A DNA stretch of 64,000 nucleotides from Prevotellaceae bacterium KH2P17 (GTDB taxonomy: Bacteria > Bacteroidota > Bacteroidia > Bacteroidales > Bacteroidaceae): positions 78,699-142,698 of the forward strand of contig FZRE01000009.1 of the NCBI GenBank assembly GCA_900199655.1. The letters are read 5' to 3'. A program made the translations under genes and the position numbers. Each line of letters opens with the position of its first letter. The first letter of the stretch is position 1. The notes under the pieces were generated by a model, which saw only the letters and a program-made list of their open reading frames with translations, was not told the DNA's origin and did no database searches. Of the stretch, positions 1 to 8,317 are shown one piece after another.

Positions 1-801
1 GCGGGCGTATGCGATTTGAAGTACATCCTTATCCCCGATGTGCAGCGTAGAGCTGCCCTTTCCGCCTCACCTGCCTCTGCCCGTCCCATTGTTGACTGCG
101 GCGAAGGCCTTGCACCCATGACAGAAAAGATAATAGACCTGCGTGCCGACGCCCTTCTGCTTTCGCCTTTTGAGAACAGCGGAGGCTATGGCAAGCTGGA
201 AAAGACAGGGATTCCACTCATCGAAGCGGCCGACTACATGGAGACCTCGGCCCTGGGAAGGGCCGAATGGATGAAGTTCTACGGCATGCTCTACGGCAAG
301 GAACGGCAGGCCGACTCGCTTTTCAACATCGTTGACAGCACCTACAACAGCCTGAAAGCCGTGGCCGCGCGACTGCCCAAGGGGCGTTCTGTCCTGACGG
401 AGCGCAAGACCGGCAGCGTGTGGTACTGTCCCGGCGGCCGCAGCTCCATAGGTTTGCTGATTGCCGACGCCAACGGCCGCTACGCCTTCAGTGCCGACCG
501 CCACAGCGGCTCGCTGCCTCTGCCTTTCGAGCAGGTGCTCGATGAGGCCGGCAACACCGATGTGTGGGCTTTCAAATTCAATGGAGAAAAGCCGATGACC
601 CGTGCCGATTTGCTGGCCGAATACCACGGATACGAGAGCATGAAGGCCTTCCGCACGGGCGAAATCTACGAGTGCAACTGCACCGTTACGCCCTACTTTG
701 AGGAGACGAGCTTCCGTCCCGACTATCTGCTGCGCGACTTTATCCAGCTTCTCCACCCCGGAACCGACCTGGGCGGACTGCGTTATTACCGGAAACTCTG
801 A
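1..801 (+). CDS. ABC transporter substrate-binding protein, BtuF/FecB-like (5' end outside window)
   Basis: This is the C-terminal part of a periplasmic binding protein that would deliver vitamin B12 or an iron chelate to the permease encoded next. The reading frame is open to base 1 with no stop, so the gene starts upstream; the TTG at 16 is not the true start. The visible part reads AGVCDLKYILIPDVQRR, then an Asp/Gly stretch resembling the lobe-linking region of BtuF-type proteins. The stop codon directly abuts the permease ATG at 802, which indicates one operon. The adenosyltransferase two genes downstream favours cobalamin as substrate, but that is inference from context. An iron-siderophore role is the alternative. 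Confidence 0.8.
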   Translation, partial: AGVCDLKYILIPDVQRRAALSASPASARPIVDCGEGLAPMTEKIIDLRADALLLSPFENSGGYGKLEKTGIPLIEAADYMETSALGRAEWMKFYGMLYGKERQADSLFNIVDSTYNSLKAVAARLPKGRSVLTERKTGSVWYCPGGRSSIGLLIADANGRYAFSADRHSGSLPLPFEQVLDEAGNTDVWAFKFNGEKPMTRADLLAEYHGYESMKAFRTGEIYECNCTVTPYFEETSFRPDYLLRDFIQLLHPGTDLGGLRYYRKL

Positions 802-1815
802 ATGAACAAAGGCGTAAGATACTGTATCGGATTGGGGCTGGCGATAGCTATGCTGTTCGTGCTGAACCTGATGGCCGGCTCGGTTGATATTCCCGCAGCC
901 GACATCTGGCATATCCTCACGGGGCATGAAGCCGAGAGAGCCAGCTGGAAGTTCATCATCCTGGAGTCTCGGTTGCCGCAGGCGCTCACTGCGACCCTGT
1001 GCGGAGCGGCCCTGGCCGTTAGCGGACTGATGCTGCAAACGGCCTTCCGCAACCCGCTGGCAGGCCCCGGCATCTTCGGCATCAGCAGCGGAGCAGGCCT
1101 CGGAGTGGCGTTGGTCATGCTGCTCATGGGCGGCAGCGTGACGGCCGGGAGCCTCACTCTGAGCGGCTATGCAGCCATTCTGCTGGCCGCCTTTGCAGGA
1201 GCAATGGCGGTTACGGCCGTTATCTTCCTTTTTTCAACCATCGTCCGCAACAGCGTCATGCTGCTTATCATCGGCATCATGACAGGCTACATCTCCAATT
1301 CCGTTATCTCTCTGCTCAACTTCTTCGCCACCCAAGAGGGCGTGAAGAGCTACCTGGTGTGGGGAATGGGCAACTTCGGTGGCGTGTCGCTGCAGCAGAT
1401 GCCGGTCTTCGCGGCCGTTACCGGAGCGGGTATCGTGGCCTCGGCGCTGCTCATCAAGCCGCTCAATGCGCTGCTGCTGGGCGAACAGTACGCCGAAAAC
1501 CTCGGCATCAACATCGTGAGCGTACGCAACCGGCTGCTCGTGGTAACGGGTATTCTCACCGCGGTAACCACGGCTTTCTGCGGTCCCGTGGCCTTCATTG
1601 GCCTTGCCGTGCCCCACATGGCGCGCCTGCTGCTTACCACCGAAAACCACCGACAGCTGCTGCCGGCCACGCTCCTCATGGGTGCAGCCGTGGCGCTGCT
1701 GTGCAACATGGTTTGCTACCTGCCCCGCGAGAACGGCATCATACCCCTGAACGCCGTGACGCCGATTATCGGAGCCCCGGTCATCATTTACGTTATCGCA
1801 CGCAAAACACACTGA
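802..1815 (+). CDS. FecCD/BtuC-family ABC transporter permease
   Basis: Inner-membrane permease of 337 residues, the usual size for BtuC/FecC/FecD. It contains many hydrophobic helices and the family hallmark near the C-terminus (FIGLAVPHMARLLL, followed by NHRQLLPATLLMGAA), where the coupling helix contacts the ATPase. It follows the binding protein with no gap and precedes the adenosyltransferase by 3 bp. No ATPase (BtuD) gene lies between the permease and the adenosyltransferase, so the ATPase must be upstream of the window or elsewhere. Cobalamin is the likely cargo because of the downstream gene. Confidence 0.9.
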   Translation: MNKGVRYCIGLGLAIAMLFVLNLMAGSVDIPAADIWHILTGHEAERASWKFIILESRLPQALTATLCGAALAVSGLMLQTAFRNPLAGPGIFGISSGAGLGVALVMLLMGGSVTAGSLTLSGYAAILLAAFAGAMAVTAVIFLFSTIVRNSVMLLIIGIMTGYISNSVISLLNFFATQEGVKSYLVWGMGNFGGVSLQQMPVFAAVTGAGIVASALLIKPLNALLLGEQYAENLGINIVSVRNRLLVVTGILTAVTTAFCGPVAFIGLAVPHMARLLLTTENHRQLLPATLLMGAAVALLCNMVCYLPRENGIIPLNAVTPIIGAPVIIYVIARKTH

Positions 1816-1818
1816 ACA

Positions 1819-2334
1819 ATGAACAAGATATACACTAAATCGGGCGACGGAGGCACCACCGGCCTCCCCGGCGGAAGCCGGGTGAGCAAGCTCGACCTGC
1901 GCATCGAGGCCAACGGAGAGATAGATGAACTGAACGCCCTGATAGGTCTGGTGCGGGCGTCGCTGTCCGGAAACGAAGAAACCTGCAGTCTGTTAAAAGC
2001 CATCCAGCAATTGCTGATGGCCGTGATGACCCACGTTGCGGCATCGGGCAAGGGCGAACCGGATGGCTTACGAGGCATGTGCAGCCGGCTGGAGGCCGAA
2101 ACCGACCGGCTGGCAACAGGCAACCGCTTCTGTTTCATGCTGCCGGGTGAGAGCCGCGAGGAGGCCTTGGTCCACGTTGCCCGTGCCAAGGCGCGCACGG
2201 CCGAAAGGCGGCTGTGGGCCGTGAACGAACGCTATCCGCTGGCTGCTGACGTGATGCAGTTCATGAACAGACTGTCGGACTATCTCTTTGCACTGGCCAT
2301 CGGACTTTCCGAAGATACCGCCGCACGGCCGTGA
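1819..2334 (+). CDS. PduO-type cob(I)alamin adenosyltransferase
   Basis: Transfers the 5'-deoxyadenosyl group of ATP to cob(I)alamin to make coenzyme B12. The 171-residue protein has the family N-terminal ATP-binding motif (YTKSGDGGTTGL, residues 5-16) and the C-terminal helix pattern VARAKARTAERRLW that holds catalytic Arg and Glu residues in PduO/MMAB enzymes. Start is ATG 3 bp after the permease stop, so translation is probably coupled. It is the last gene of the uptake operon and converts imported corrinoid to the cofactor form. Confidence 0.93.
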   Translation: MNKIYTKSGDGGTTGLPGGSRVSKLDLRIEANGEIDELNALIGLVRASLSGNEETCSLLKAIQQLLMAVMTHVAASGKGEPDGLRGMCSRLEAETDRLATGNRFCFMLPGESREEALVHVARAKARTAERRLWAVNERYPLAADVMQFMNRLSDYLFALAIGLSEDTAARP

Positions 2335-2400
2335 GCGGAGCTGGAAGCAACCCTGCCGCGGGTGTTCGTGCTGTCCGTATGGGGCTGCGATTAATTTTGA

Positions 2401-2515
2401 CAAACACCTTCTGTAGTTTCGCGTATTCGTAACGAAGCAGCCAGTTGGCTGCAAATACGCGAAAATAGGGCTTCTTTTATTTCGCTGGTTATCAGCATTT
2501 TGTGTTTTTCTTCCG
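2401..2515 (+). repeat. Hairpin-containing intergenic element, copy 1
   Basis: A stretch of about 110 bp that recurs at 33534-33640 in the same orientation. It holds an 11-bp stem (TTTCGCGTATT pairing with AATACGCGAAA) around an inner hairpin GCAGCC..GGCTGC. In both copies it lies 18-21 bp upstream of a 22-bp-period palindromic array. No coding potential is apparent. Confidence 0.6.
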
Positions 2516-2532
2516 TTTTCCGGGCGCCCGAA

Positions 2533-2642
2533 AGCTGCCTTTCGGGCCATCAAAAGCTCATTTTCCTTCGGCTTGGAGCTGCCTTTCAGCAGTCTTGAAG
2601 CTATCCTTCGGCAACCCTGGAGCTATGCTTCGGGGTGGCCGG
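2533..2642. repeat. 22-bp-period palindromic array (AGCTAT type), 5 units
   Basis: Five consecutive 22-bp units begin at 2533, 2555, 2577, 2599 and 2621, each starting AGCT (for example AGCTATCCTTCGG). The spacing is exact although the sequences diverge. It fills the gap between the adenosyltransferase and the convergent GNAT gene. No other signal was found in 2643-2775, where weaker units may continue. Confidence 0.7.
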
Positions 2643-2775
2643 CCGTGGCTTTCTGCCTTTTCCGGGCATCGGAACAGGCTATTTGGAGGCTATTTCGTAC
2701 GAAACGGCTACACCGTTTTCTGGCATAAAATCAGGACAAACAGGCACGCCGTTCCGTAGCTCCGGCGCTGCCGTT

Positions 2776-3270
2776 TCAGATGATTCGCTGGTAAGCAAGC
2801 CGCTCCTCGCCGTTGAGCAGGTGGATGATGCCGCAGTAGGTGAAGCCGTAGGAGGTGATGAGATGCTGCATGATGCGGTTGTCGGCATGGGTGTCGATGC
2901 GGATGTTGCGGGTGCGGGTGAAGCAGAAATCCATCATGGCGCGGAACACGCCGTGGCTCTCGGGCGTGCTGGCCACGCGGTGGATGATGTAGTAAGGCTG
3001 CTCATCGTCGGCCCAACGGCCGTTGTAGATGGTCTTGTAGGTAGGGTCGGGGCCTTTCACAAATGCGAAAGTAGCCACCACGCGGCCGTCTTCCTCGCAC
3101 ACGTAGCTGGCGCCACAGTCGATGTCGGCCAGTATCTGCCCGCGCGAGGGCTTGCCTTCGGGCCACTGGTCCGGGTTGCCCGCAGAGCGCATAATCTGCC
3201 GGGCAGCGTCGATGATGGTCATGATGCGGTCGGTATCGGCCGTGGTTGCGGGGCGTATGGACAGTGACAT
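2776..3270 (-). CDS. GNAT-family N-acetyltransferase
   Basis: A 164-residue protein of typical single-domain GNAT length. It begins SLSIRPATTADTDRIMTII, the usual first strand and helix of the fold, has a central strand ending in IHRVAST before the acetyl-CoA loop, and a C-terminal N-x-x-x-Q-x-x-x-x-x-x-G-F segment (NRIMQHLITSYGF) typical of motif B. The acceptor substrate cannot be read from the sequence. It lies 48 bp upstream of pheS on the same strand orientation, so pheS transcription may read through into it. Confidence 0.85.
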   Translation of the reverse strand: MSLSIRPATTADTDRIMTIIDAARQIMRSAGNPDQWPEGKPSRGQILADIDCGASYVCEEDGRVVATFAFVKGPDPTYKTIYNGRWADDEQPYYIIHRVASTPESHGVFRAMMDFCFTRTRNIRIDTHADNRIMQHLITSYGFTYCGIIHLLNGEERLAYQRII

Positions 3271-3318
3271 GGGCGTTAACGGTTTGTCTCCCGCACTGCG
3301 GGAGTGGAGTTTCGGGAC

Positions 3319-4356
3319 TTAATAAGCTGATTCGAACTCGCGCAGGAAGCGGCAGTCGTTCTCGGAGAACATGCGCAGGTCGCTCACGCGATACTTGAGG
3401 TTGGTGATGCGTTCCACGCCCATTCCGAAGGCGTAGCCGCTGTACACGCTGCTGTCAATGCCGCAGGCTTCGAGTACGTTGGGGTCTACCATGCCGCAGC
3501 CCAGTATCTCCACCCAGCCGGTATGCTTGCAGAAGCCGCATCCCTTGCCGCCGCAGATGTTGCAGGAGATGTCCATCTCGGCGCTGGGTTCTGTGAAGGG
3601 GAAGTAGCTGGGGCGCAGTCTTATCTTGGTATCGGGGCCGAACATCTCGCGTGCAAACGTGAGGAGCACCTGCTTGAGGTCGGTAAAGCTCACGCCCTTG
3701 TCAACGTACAGGCCCTCTACCTGATGGAAGAAGCAGTGGGCGCGGGCGCTGATGGCCTCGTTGCGGTACACCCGCCCCGGGCAGATAACGCGTATGGGGG
3801 GCTGGTGGGTCTCCATGTAGTGGCTCTGGTCGTTGCTGGTGTGGGAGCGCAGCAGGATGTTCTTGGTTACGTCGTTGGGGTTCATCTCAACGAAGAACGT
3901 GTCCTGCATGTCGCGTGCAGGATGGTCGGCAGCGAAGTTGAGCTTAGTAAATACGTGCAAATCGTCGTCCACCTCGGGTCCTTCTGCTAAGGTGAAGCCC
4001 ATGCGGGAGAAGATGTTGATGATGTCGTTCTTGACGATTGTGAGCGGGTGACGTGTGCCCAGACGGATGGGGTAGGGCGTGCGCGTGAGGTCCAAGTCGT
4101 CGTTTTCGGCGTCTGCAGTTTCGGCTTGCTCCCTGAGTTCGTTAATTTTAGCTATCGCGGTTTGCTTGAGTTCGTTTATTTTCATGCCCACCGTCTTCTT
4201 CTGGTCGGCTGCAATGTTGCGGAAATCGGCCATCAGCGCGTTTATTTCTCCTTTCTTGCTGAGGTACTTCAGCCGCAGTTTCTCAACCTCTTCGGCATTC
4301 TGTGCGGAGAGTTCACTTACTTCCTTGAGCAGTTCGTCTATTCTATCAAGTATCAT
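3319..4356 (-). CDS. pheS: Phenylalanine-tRNA ligase alpha subunit
   Basis: Catalytic alpha subunit of the alpha2-beta2 phenylalanyl-tRNA synthetase, which charges tRNA-Phe in the cytoplasm. The 345-residue length is standard. The N-terminal coiled coil is rich in Glu, Lys and Leu (about residues 1-90). Class II motifs follow: HPL and FSRMGF near 105-120, the FFHQVEGLYVD motif 2 region, and the GFGMGVERI-type motif 3 (here YAFGMGVERITNLKY). A small Cys cluster (CNICGGKGCGFC) is also present, as is common in this family. The beta subunit is not in the window. Confidence 0.98.
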   Translation of the reverse strand: MILDRIDELLKEVSELSAQNAEEVEKLRLKYLSKKGEINALMADFRNIAADQKKTVGMKINELKQTAIAKINELREQAETADAENDDLDLTRTPYPIRLGTRHPLTIVKNDIINIFSRMGFTLAEGPEVDDDLHVFTKLNFAADHPARDMQDTFFVEMNPNDVTKNILLRSHTSNDQSHYMETHQPPIRVICPGRVYRNEAISARAHCFFHQVEGLYVDKGVSFTDLKQVLLTFAREMFGPDTKIRLRPSYFPFTEPSAEMDISCNICGGKGCGFCKHTGWVEILGCGMVDPNVLEACGIDSSVYSGYAFGMGVERITNLKYRVSDLRMFSENDCRFLREFESAY

Positions 4357-4379
4357 AGTCGTTTGTTACAATTTACCTG

Positions 4380-4408
4380 CAAAGGTAACATTTTTATGCT
4401 AAAACCAA
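4380..4408 (-). promoter_or_regulatory. pheS promoter
   Basis: On the minus strand a -7 box TACCTTTG (4387-4380) is preceded by TTG (4408-4406) with 18 bp between them. It is the Bacteroidetes primary sigma arrangement and would start transcription about 20 bp upstream of the pheS ATG. A divergent TATTTTTG box at 4430-4437 faces the DUF4348 gene. Confidence 0.65.
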
Positions 4409-4479
4409 GAAGATATCGAAATAAAGTTGTATTTTTGCAGCAATTTGAGAGTCTTTATGGTTCATAGAAGAAATGTGAT

Positions 4480-5334
4480 ATGAAAAAGGGAGCTTTCTTT
4501 ATACTCTTTCTGGTGGCGTGTACGGCCATCAGCTATACCACAACCGGTTGTACAGACAAGAAGCCCGCAGCCGACAGCGTGGCCGTAGACACCGGCCGGG
4601 TGGACTCGGTTGTGGAGGATACGATGGAAACCATCATCGAACAAACGCCCATGCCCAAGGCTGCCGACGAGCTTTTTGACGACTTCTTCTTCAACTTCTG
4701 CGGCAACAGAAAGCTGCAGCGCAGCCGCATCCGCTATCCGTTGCCCGTCTACATGGACGGCAAGGTGAGCAGCCATATTGCCCAGAAGGAGTGGAAGATT
4801 GACCATTTCTTCATGAACCAGGGCTACTATACCCTCATTTTCGATAACCGCAAGCAGATGAACTTGATGAAGGACACCGCCGTGAACCACGTGGTGGTGG
4901 AGAAGATATACTTCAGTCAGAAGCGCGTGAAGCAGTATCTCTTCAACCGGGTGAACGGCCAGTGGATGCTCACTTCGCTCAATTTCAAGCCCATGTATGA
5001 AAATCAGAACGCCTCGTTCTGGCGCTTCTACGAGCGTTTCTCTACCGACAGTGCTTTCCAGGTGGAAAGTATGAACGACCTGGTGCAGTTCACCACCACC
5101 GACCCTGACGACGAGTTCCGCCAGATTGAGGGCTCCATGGCTCCCGAACAGTGGCCGTCGTTCAAGCCGGGACTCATCCCCTCGGGCATCATCTACAACA
5201 TCATCTACGGCCAGGAATACCAGCAGAGCAGCCAGAAGATATTCGTTATTCGCGGCATTGCCAACGGACAGGAGGAGGAACTGGTGTTCCGTAAGCGCCA
5301 GGGACGATGGAAACTGATGAGTTTCAATGGCTGA
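4480..5334 (+). CDS. DUF4348-like lipoprotein
   Basis: A 284-residue exported protein. The N-terminus has a hydrophobic signal ending TTTGC (Cys24), consistent with lipidation, followed by a Ser/Asp/Val-rich spacer. The mature part (FDDFFFNFCGNRKLQRSRI, then KEWKIDHFFMNQGYYTLI) resembles Bacteroidetes DUF4348 proteins, whose function I do not know. It sits 12 bp upstream of murB, and with the MBL hydrolase forms a probable three-gene operon. This hints at an envelope role but does not prove it. A TATTTTTG promoter box lies at 4430-4437. Confidence 0.75.
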   Translation: MKKGAFFILFLVACTAISYTTTGCTDKKPAADSVAVDTGRVDSVVEDTMETIIEQTPMPKAADELFDDFFFNFCGNRKLQRSRIRYPLPVYMDGKVSSHIAQKEWKIDHFFMNQGYYTLIFDNRKQMNLMKDTAVNHVVVEKIYFSQKRVKQYLFNRVNGQWMLTSLNFKPMYENQNASFWRFYERFSTDSAFQVESMNDLVQFTTTDPDDEFRQIEGSMAPEQWPSFKPGLIPSGIIYNIIYGQEYQQSSQKIFVIRGIANGQEEELVFRKRQGRWKLMSFNG

Positions 5335-5346
5335 CGGGGCAACGGA

Positions 5347-6372
5347 ATGATAGAACGCTACGACTATAATCTACTCAAACACAACACGTTCGGCATCGAC
5401 GCCAAGTGCCGGAGATTTCTGGAATATGCCTCGACCCATGAGGCCGTGCAGCTTGTCGGCATGCTCACTGAAGCCGACCGGCCGCTGCTCATCATCGGGC
5501 AGGGCAGCAATCTGCTGCTCACAGGCGACTATCAAGGCACCGTCATCACTCCCCAGAACCGCTTCGAGGCCGAAATCCTGACACAGCCTTCGGCCTCCGG
5601 CCAGGTACTTCTTAGGTGCTGGGCCGGCACTACGTTTGATGACGTGGTGGAGTTTGCCGTTACCCACGGCCTTTATGGTGCCGAGAACCTCTCGCTCATA
5701 CCGGGAGAGGTGGGAGCCTCGGCCGTTCAGAACATCGGCGCTTATGGTGCCGAGGCCTGCGACATCATACACCACGTCGAAGCGGTGGAGATAACCACGG
5801 GCCGCGTTCTTACCTTCAGCAATGCCGACTGCGCCTACAGCTACCGCCAGAGCAGGTTCAAGCGCGAATGGAAGGACAGGTTCCTCATTACGCATGTTAC
5901 CTATCAGCTTTCGCGCACGTTTGCACCCCGCCTGGATTACGGCAACATCAGGGCGCGGCTGGCCGAAAAGCAAATCGGCCATCCCACTGCCCGCGAGCTG
6001 CGCGAAACCATCATCGAGATACGCAGAGCCAAGCTGCCCGACCCGGAAAAGGAAGGAAACGCCGGCAGCTTTTTTATGAATCCCGTTGTTTCGCGGGCCA
6101 AGTACGAGGAGCTGGAAGCCCGTTTCCCGGGCCTGCCGCACTACACCGTCGACGCCGACCACGAGAAGATACCCGCCGGATGGATGATAGACCAGTGCGG
6201 ATGGAAGGGCAGAAGCCTGGGCCGCGCAGGCGTGCACGACCGCCAGGCATTGGTTCTGGTTAACCGGGGCGGGGCCACGGGGCAGGAAATCGTACAGTTG
6301 TGCGAGGCCGTGAGGCGGGATGTTTTCAGCAAATTCGGCATCGAAATCCATCCCGAAGTAAACATCAGGTAA
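5347..6372 (+). CDS. murB: UDP-N-acetylenolpyruvoylglucosamine reductase
   Basis: Reduces UDP-GlcNAc-enolpyruvate to UDP-MurNAc with NADPH and bound FAD, the second committed step of peptidoglycan precursor synthesis. FAD-binding motifs are visible (GQGSNLLL; PGEVGASAVQNIGAYG). So are the type I hallmark YRQSRFK, the catalytic Ser in NAGSFFMNP and the C-terminal Glu in IHPEVNIR. At 341 residues it has the usual type I length. It begins 12 bp after the DUF4348 gene and is followed 17 bp later by the MBL hydrolase. Confidence 0.97.
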   Translation: MIERYDYNLLKHNTFGIDAKCRRFLEYASTHEAVQLVGMLTEADRPLLIIGQGSNLLLTGDYQGTVITPQNRFEAEILTQPSASGQVLLRCWAGTTFDDVVEFAVTHGLYGAENLSLIPGEVGASAVQNIGAYGAEACDIIHHVEAVEITTGRVLTFSNADCAYSYRQSRFKREWKDRFLITHVTYQLSRTFAPRLDYGNIRARLAEKQIGHPTARELRETIIEIRRAKLPDPEKEGNAGSFFMNPVVSRAKYEELEARFPGLPHYTVDADHEKIPAGWMIDQCGWKGRSLGRAGVHDRQALVLVNRGGATGQEIVQLCEAVRRDVFSKFGIEIHPEVNIR

Positions 6373-6389
6373 ATGGAAAGGAGAAGAAC

Positions 6390-7151
6390 ATGAGGCTTAC
6401 TTTCTTGGGTACAGGCACGTCGGGCGGCGTTCCGTCGCTGGGATGCAGCTGCGAGGTGTGCCGTAGTACCGACCCGCGCGACAGGCGATTGCGCACGGCG
6501 GCGTTGCTCGAAAGCGATACAACGCGGCTGCTCATAGACTGCGGTCCCGACATCCGCCAGCAGTTGCTGCCGCTCCCGTTCCGTCAGCTGGACGGCGTGC
6601 TGCTTACGCACATCCATTACGACCACGTGGCGGGCATAGACGACCTGCGGCCGTTCTGCATCTTCGGCGATATAAACATCTACGCCAACGCGAGCACGGT
6701 GCGCGGACTGAAGCAGACGATGCCTTATTGCTTCACAGAGAAGCTCTATCCCGGCGTTCCGCTGCTCAAGCTCCACACCATTACGCCCCATCAGCAGCTG
6801 CATCTGGGCGATATAGACATCATGCCCATTGAGGTGATGCACGACTGGCTGCCCATCCTGGGTTACCGTTTCGGCTCGCTGGCCTATATCACCGACATGA
6901 AGACCATGGCCCCCGCGGAGTACAAGTACCTGCGGGGCGTGGAGACGCTGGTGGTTAATGCGCTGCGGTGGGAGAAGCCCCACCACTCGCACATGCTCGT
7001 ACCCGACGCCGTGAAGTTTGCCGAACGGATAGGCGCCCGCCGCACCTACTTTGTGCACATGACCCACCAGATAGGCTTCCATGCCGAGGCCAACAGGCTG
7101 CTGCCGGACGGAATGGAGTTTGCCTACGACGGGTTGACCATCGAAGTGTAA
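6390..7151 (+). CDS. MBL-fold metallohydrolase (PhnP/RNase Z-like)
   Basis: A 253-residue metallo-beta-lactamase-fold hydrolase. The start at 6390 (MRLTFLGTGTSGGVP) is chosen because the fold begins there and a purine-rich AAGGAG lies just upstream; the longer in-frame extension overlaps murB. The metal-binding motif HIHYDH occupies residues 74-79. The early CSCEVCRS segment is common in PhnP-like cyclic phosphodiesterases. The substrate is unknown; PhnP-type phosphodiesterase is the nearest guess. It is the third gene of the murB operon. Confidence 0.88.
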   Translation: MRLTFLGTGTSGGVPSLGCSCEVCRSTDPRDRRLRTAALLESDTTRLLIDCGPDIRQQLLPLPFRQLDGVLLTHIHYDHVAGIDDLRPFCIFGDINIYANASTVRGLKQTMPYCFTEKLYPGVPLLKLHTITPHQQLHLGDIDIMPIEVMHDWLPILGYRFGSLAYITDMKTMAPAEYKYLRGVETLVVNALRWEKPHHSHMLVPDAVKFAERIGARRTYFVHMTHQIGFHAEANRLLPDGMEFAYDGLTIEV

Positions 7152-7237
7152 AGAATCAGCATAACTGACAAATCGGAACTAAAACGCCAGTTTTTACTAA
7201 ATAATGTTATAAAAACGGCTTTAAAAGAATAAAATGC

Positions 7238-7268
7238 TTGCAAATAACGAGATTTATTCTTATCTTTG
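7238..7268 (+). promoter_or_regulatory. Promoter of candidate small RNA
   Basis: TTG at 7238-7240, then 20 bp, then TATCTTTG at 7261-7268, an excellent match to the Bacteroidetes consensus. The expected transcription start is about 7275, and no gene start follows within a normal leader distance. Confidence 0.8.
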
Positions 7269-7274
7269 CAACGT

Positions 7275-7335
7275 GTTTTTCATAGTATTAGATTTAAGGT
7301 TAACAAGGTTGGAGTACGGCGGTACTCCTTTTTTT
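7275..7335 (+). ncRNA. Candidate short non-coding RNA with intrinsic terminator
   Basis: A transcript from the promoter at 7238-7268 would run about 60 nt and end at a clean intrinsic terminator. The stem GGAGTAC/GTACTCC (7311-7317 with 7322-7328) has a GGCG loop and is followed by seven T residues. The body is unusually AT-rich compared with the flanks. From memory, similar sequence is widely conserved in Bacteroidales, but I cannot name it with confidence. The rest of 7152-7602 holds only a 22-bp array and the minus-strand terminator at 7560-7587. Confidence 0.6.
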
Positions 7336-7454
7336 ATGCCCGTAAGTCGATGTCCAAAGGCACAGGAACGTAAGTTCACAATCCTACCCAGACGCTTTCT
7401 CTGGCCCAGCCCGAAACCTCTTTGGCGGCGGGCTTTCTGACATTGCCGTGAAAG

Positions 7455-7530
7455 AGCTATGCTTCAAGCCTCTTGAAGCTATCCTTCAGGCGCCTTGAAC
7501 CTATCCATCAAGAGGCTTGAACGATACCTC
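7455..7530. repeat. 22-bp-period palindromic array (AGCTAT type), 3-4 units
   Basis: Units begin at 7455, 7477 and 7499 (AGCTATGCTTCAAG, AGCTATCCTTCAGG, ACCTATCCATCAAG), each ending CTTGA, with a degenerate fourth at 7521. Within and between units CTTCAAG and CTTGAAG segments can pair. No coding potential is seen. Confidence 0.72.
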
Positions 7531-7559
7531 CCGCCCTGCCACCCGTACGGTGAGGGCAC

Positions 7560-7587
7560 AAAAAAGGCATAGACTGTAATCTATGCC
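7560..7587 (-). terminator. Intrinsic terminator of the YtxH/holin operon
   Basis: Stem GGCATAGA/TCTATGCC (7566-7573 with 7580-7587), followed on the minus strand by six T residues (7565-7560). It lies 15 bp beyond the stop of the 82-residue gene. Confidence 0.85.
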
Positions 7588-7602
7588 GGCTGTAGGTTCA
7601 AC

Positions 7603-7851
7603 TTATTTCTTGAACTTCCTGTAGAGCTTCCAGGCCAGAATGACGCCGTCGAGTACGCCTGCCCCAGTGTTCATCAGGCTGTTGAAACGCCTGGACGGGG
7701 TAGAGGCCGACTTGAAAGCCACGGGCTGGTGGAACAGGTTTGACCACAGGGAGCGAATCTTCTGGTCGTCTTTCTGAATGTCGGCGAGGAGCAGGGCCTT
7801 GCGGAGCCGTATCTCGTGAAGATTCTTATAGGGTGTTATCGGAGTTTCCAA
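7603..7851 (-). CDS. Hypothetical protein, 82 aa, last gene of envelope operon
   Basis: I do not recognise a family. The protein has a charged N-terminal half (EIRLRKALLLADIQKDDQKIRSL is helix-forming), then a weakly hydrophobic stretch GAGVLDGVILAWKLY that may be a membrane-associated helix, and a basic C-terminus. It lies 24 bp after the holin-family gene on the same strand and just before a strong terminator, so it belongs to the same operon as the YtxH and holin-family genes. Confidence 0.65.
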   Translation of the reverse strand: METPITPYKNLHEIRLRKALLLADIQKDDQKIRSLWSNLFHQPVAFKSASTPSRRFNSLMNTGAGVLDGVILAWKLYRKFKK

Positions 7852-7875
7852 TGTGTAATCGATGATTTTGAAAGA

Positions 7876-8226
7876 TTATTTACCGAGGAGCAGACTGGCC
7901 AGGAAATGCACCAGAGGCTTCTCTATCCACGGCTTGCGGAAGATGATGAAGAGCATGAGCACCACAAAGTAGAAAGCGGCGACGATGGCAAACGCCCCCA
8001 CCTGTCCGGTCAGAGGAGCCAGTGCGTAGGCAACAGCAAAGCTCACGTAGATGAGCATCAGGATGAGCAGAAACGCCAGTACGCCCGCCATGATGAGTGC
8101 CGTGAGAACCCTGACAACCTTCTCCACCACGTCCAGCTTTACATATTCGCTTTGCAGACCAATGTAATGCTTGATGACTTCTACCAGCTGTCCGATGGTC
8201 TCTATATTCTTGTCGTTACTGAACAC
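7876..8226 (-). CDS. Phage_holin_3_6-family membrane protein
   Basis: A 116-residue protein with two strongly hydrophobic helices (VLTALIMAGVLAFLLILML and GAFAIVAAFYFVVLMLFII) separated by a short Ala/Leu segment, preceded by an amphipathic N-terminus (FSNDKNIETIGQLVEVIKHY). This matches the chromosomal holin-superfamily (former DUF1469) proteins that commonly sit beside YtxH genes; despite the name they are not phage lysis genes. The exact function is unknown; an inner-membrane stress or stability role is the usual inference. Confidence 0.8.
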   Translation of the reverse strand: MFSNDKNIETIGQLVEVIKHYIGLQSEYVKLDVVEKVVRVLTALIMAGVLAFLLILMLIYVSFAVAYALAPLTGQVGAFAIVAAFYFVVLMLFIIFRKPWIEKPLVHFLASLLLGK

Positions 8227-8317
8227 GTTATGTATTTTGCTTGATTAAGAACTTGGGAAAGGCACAGGGAGGGCTGCTGAGGCCTCCCTCCCCGCACTTG
8301 TAGATTTCCCGCTGCGT

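Noticed and set aside
2635..3267. Plus-strand 210-codon frame opposite the GNAT gene
   Set aside because: Shadow of the GNAT gene; the composition (Val/Gly/Ala/His-rich) is typical of antisense translation here.
7234..7440. 68-codon frame over the candidate small RNA
   Set aside because: It crosses a promoter and an intrinsic terminator, and has no ribosome binding site or conserved look.
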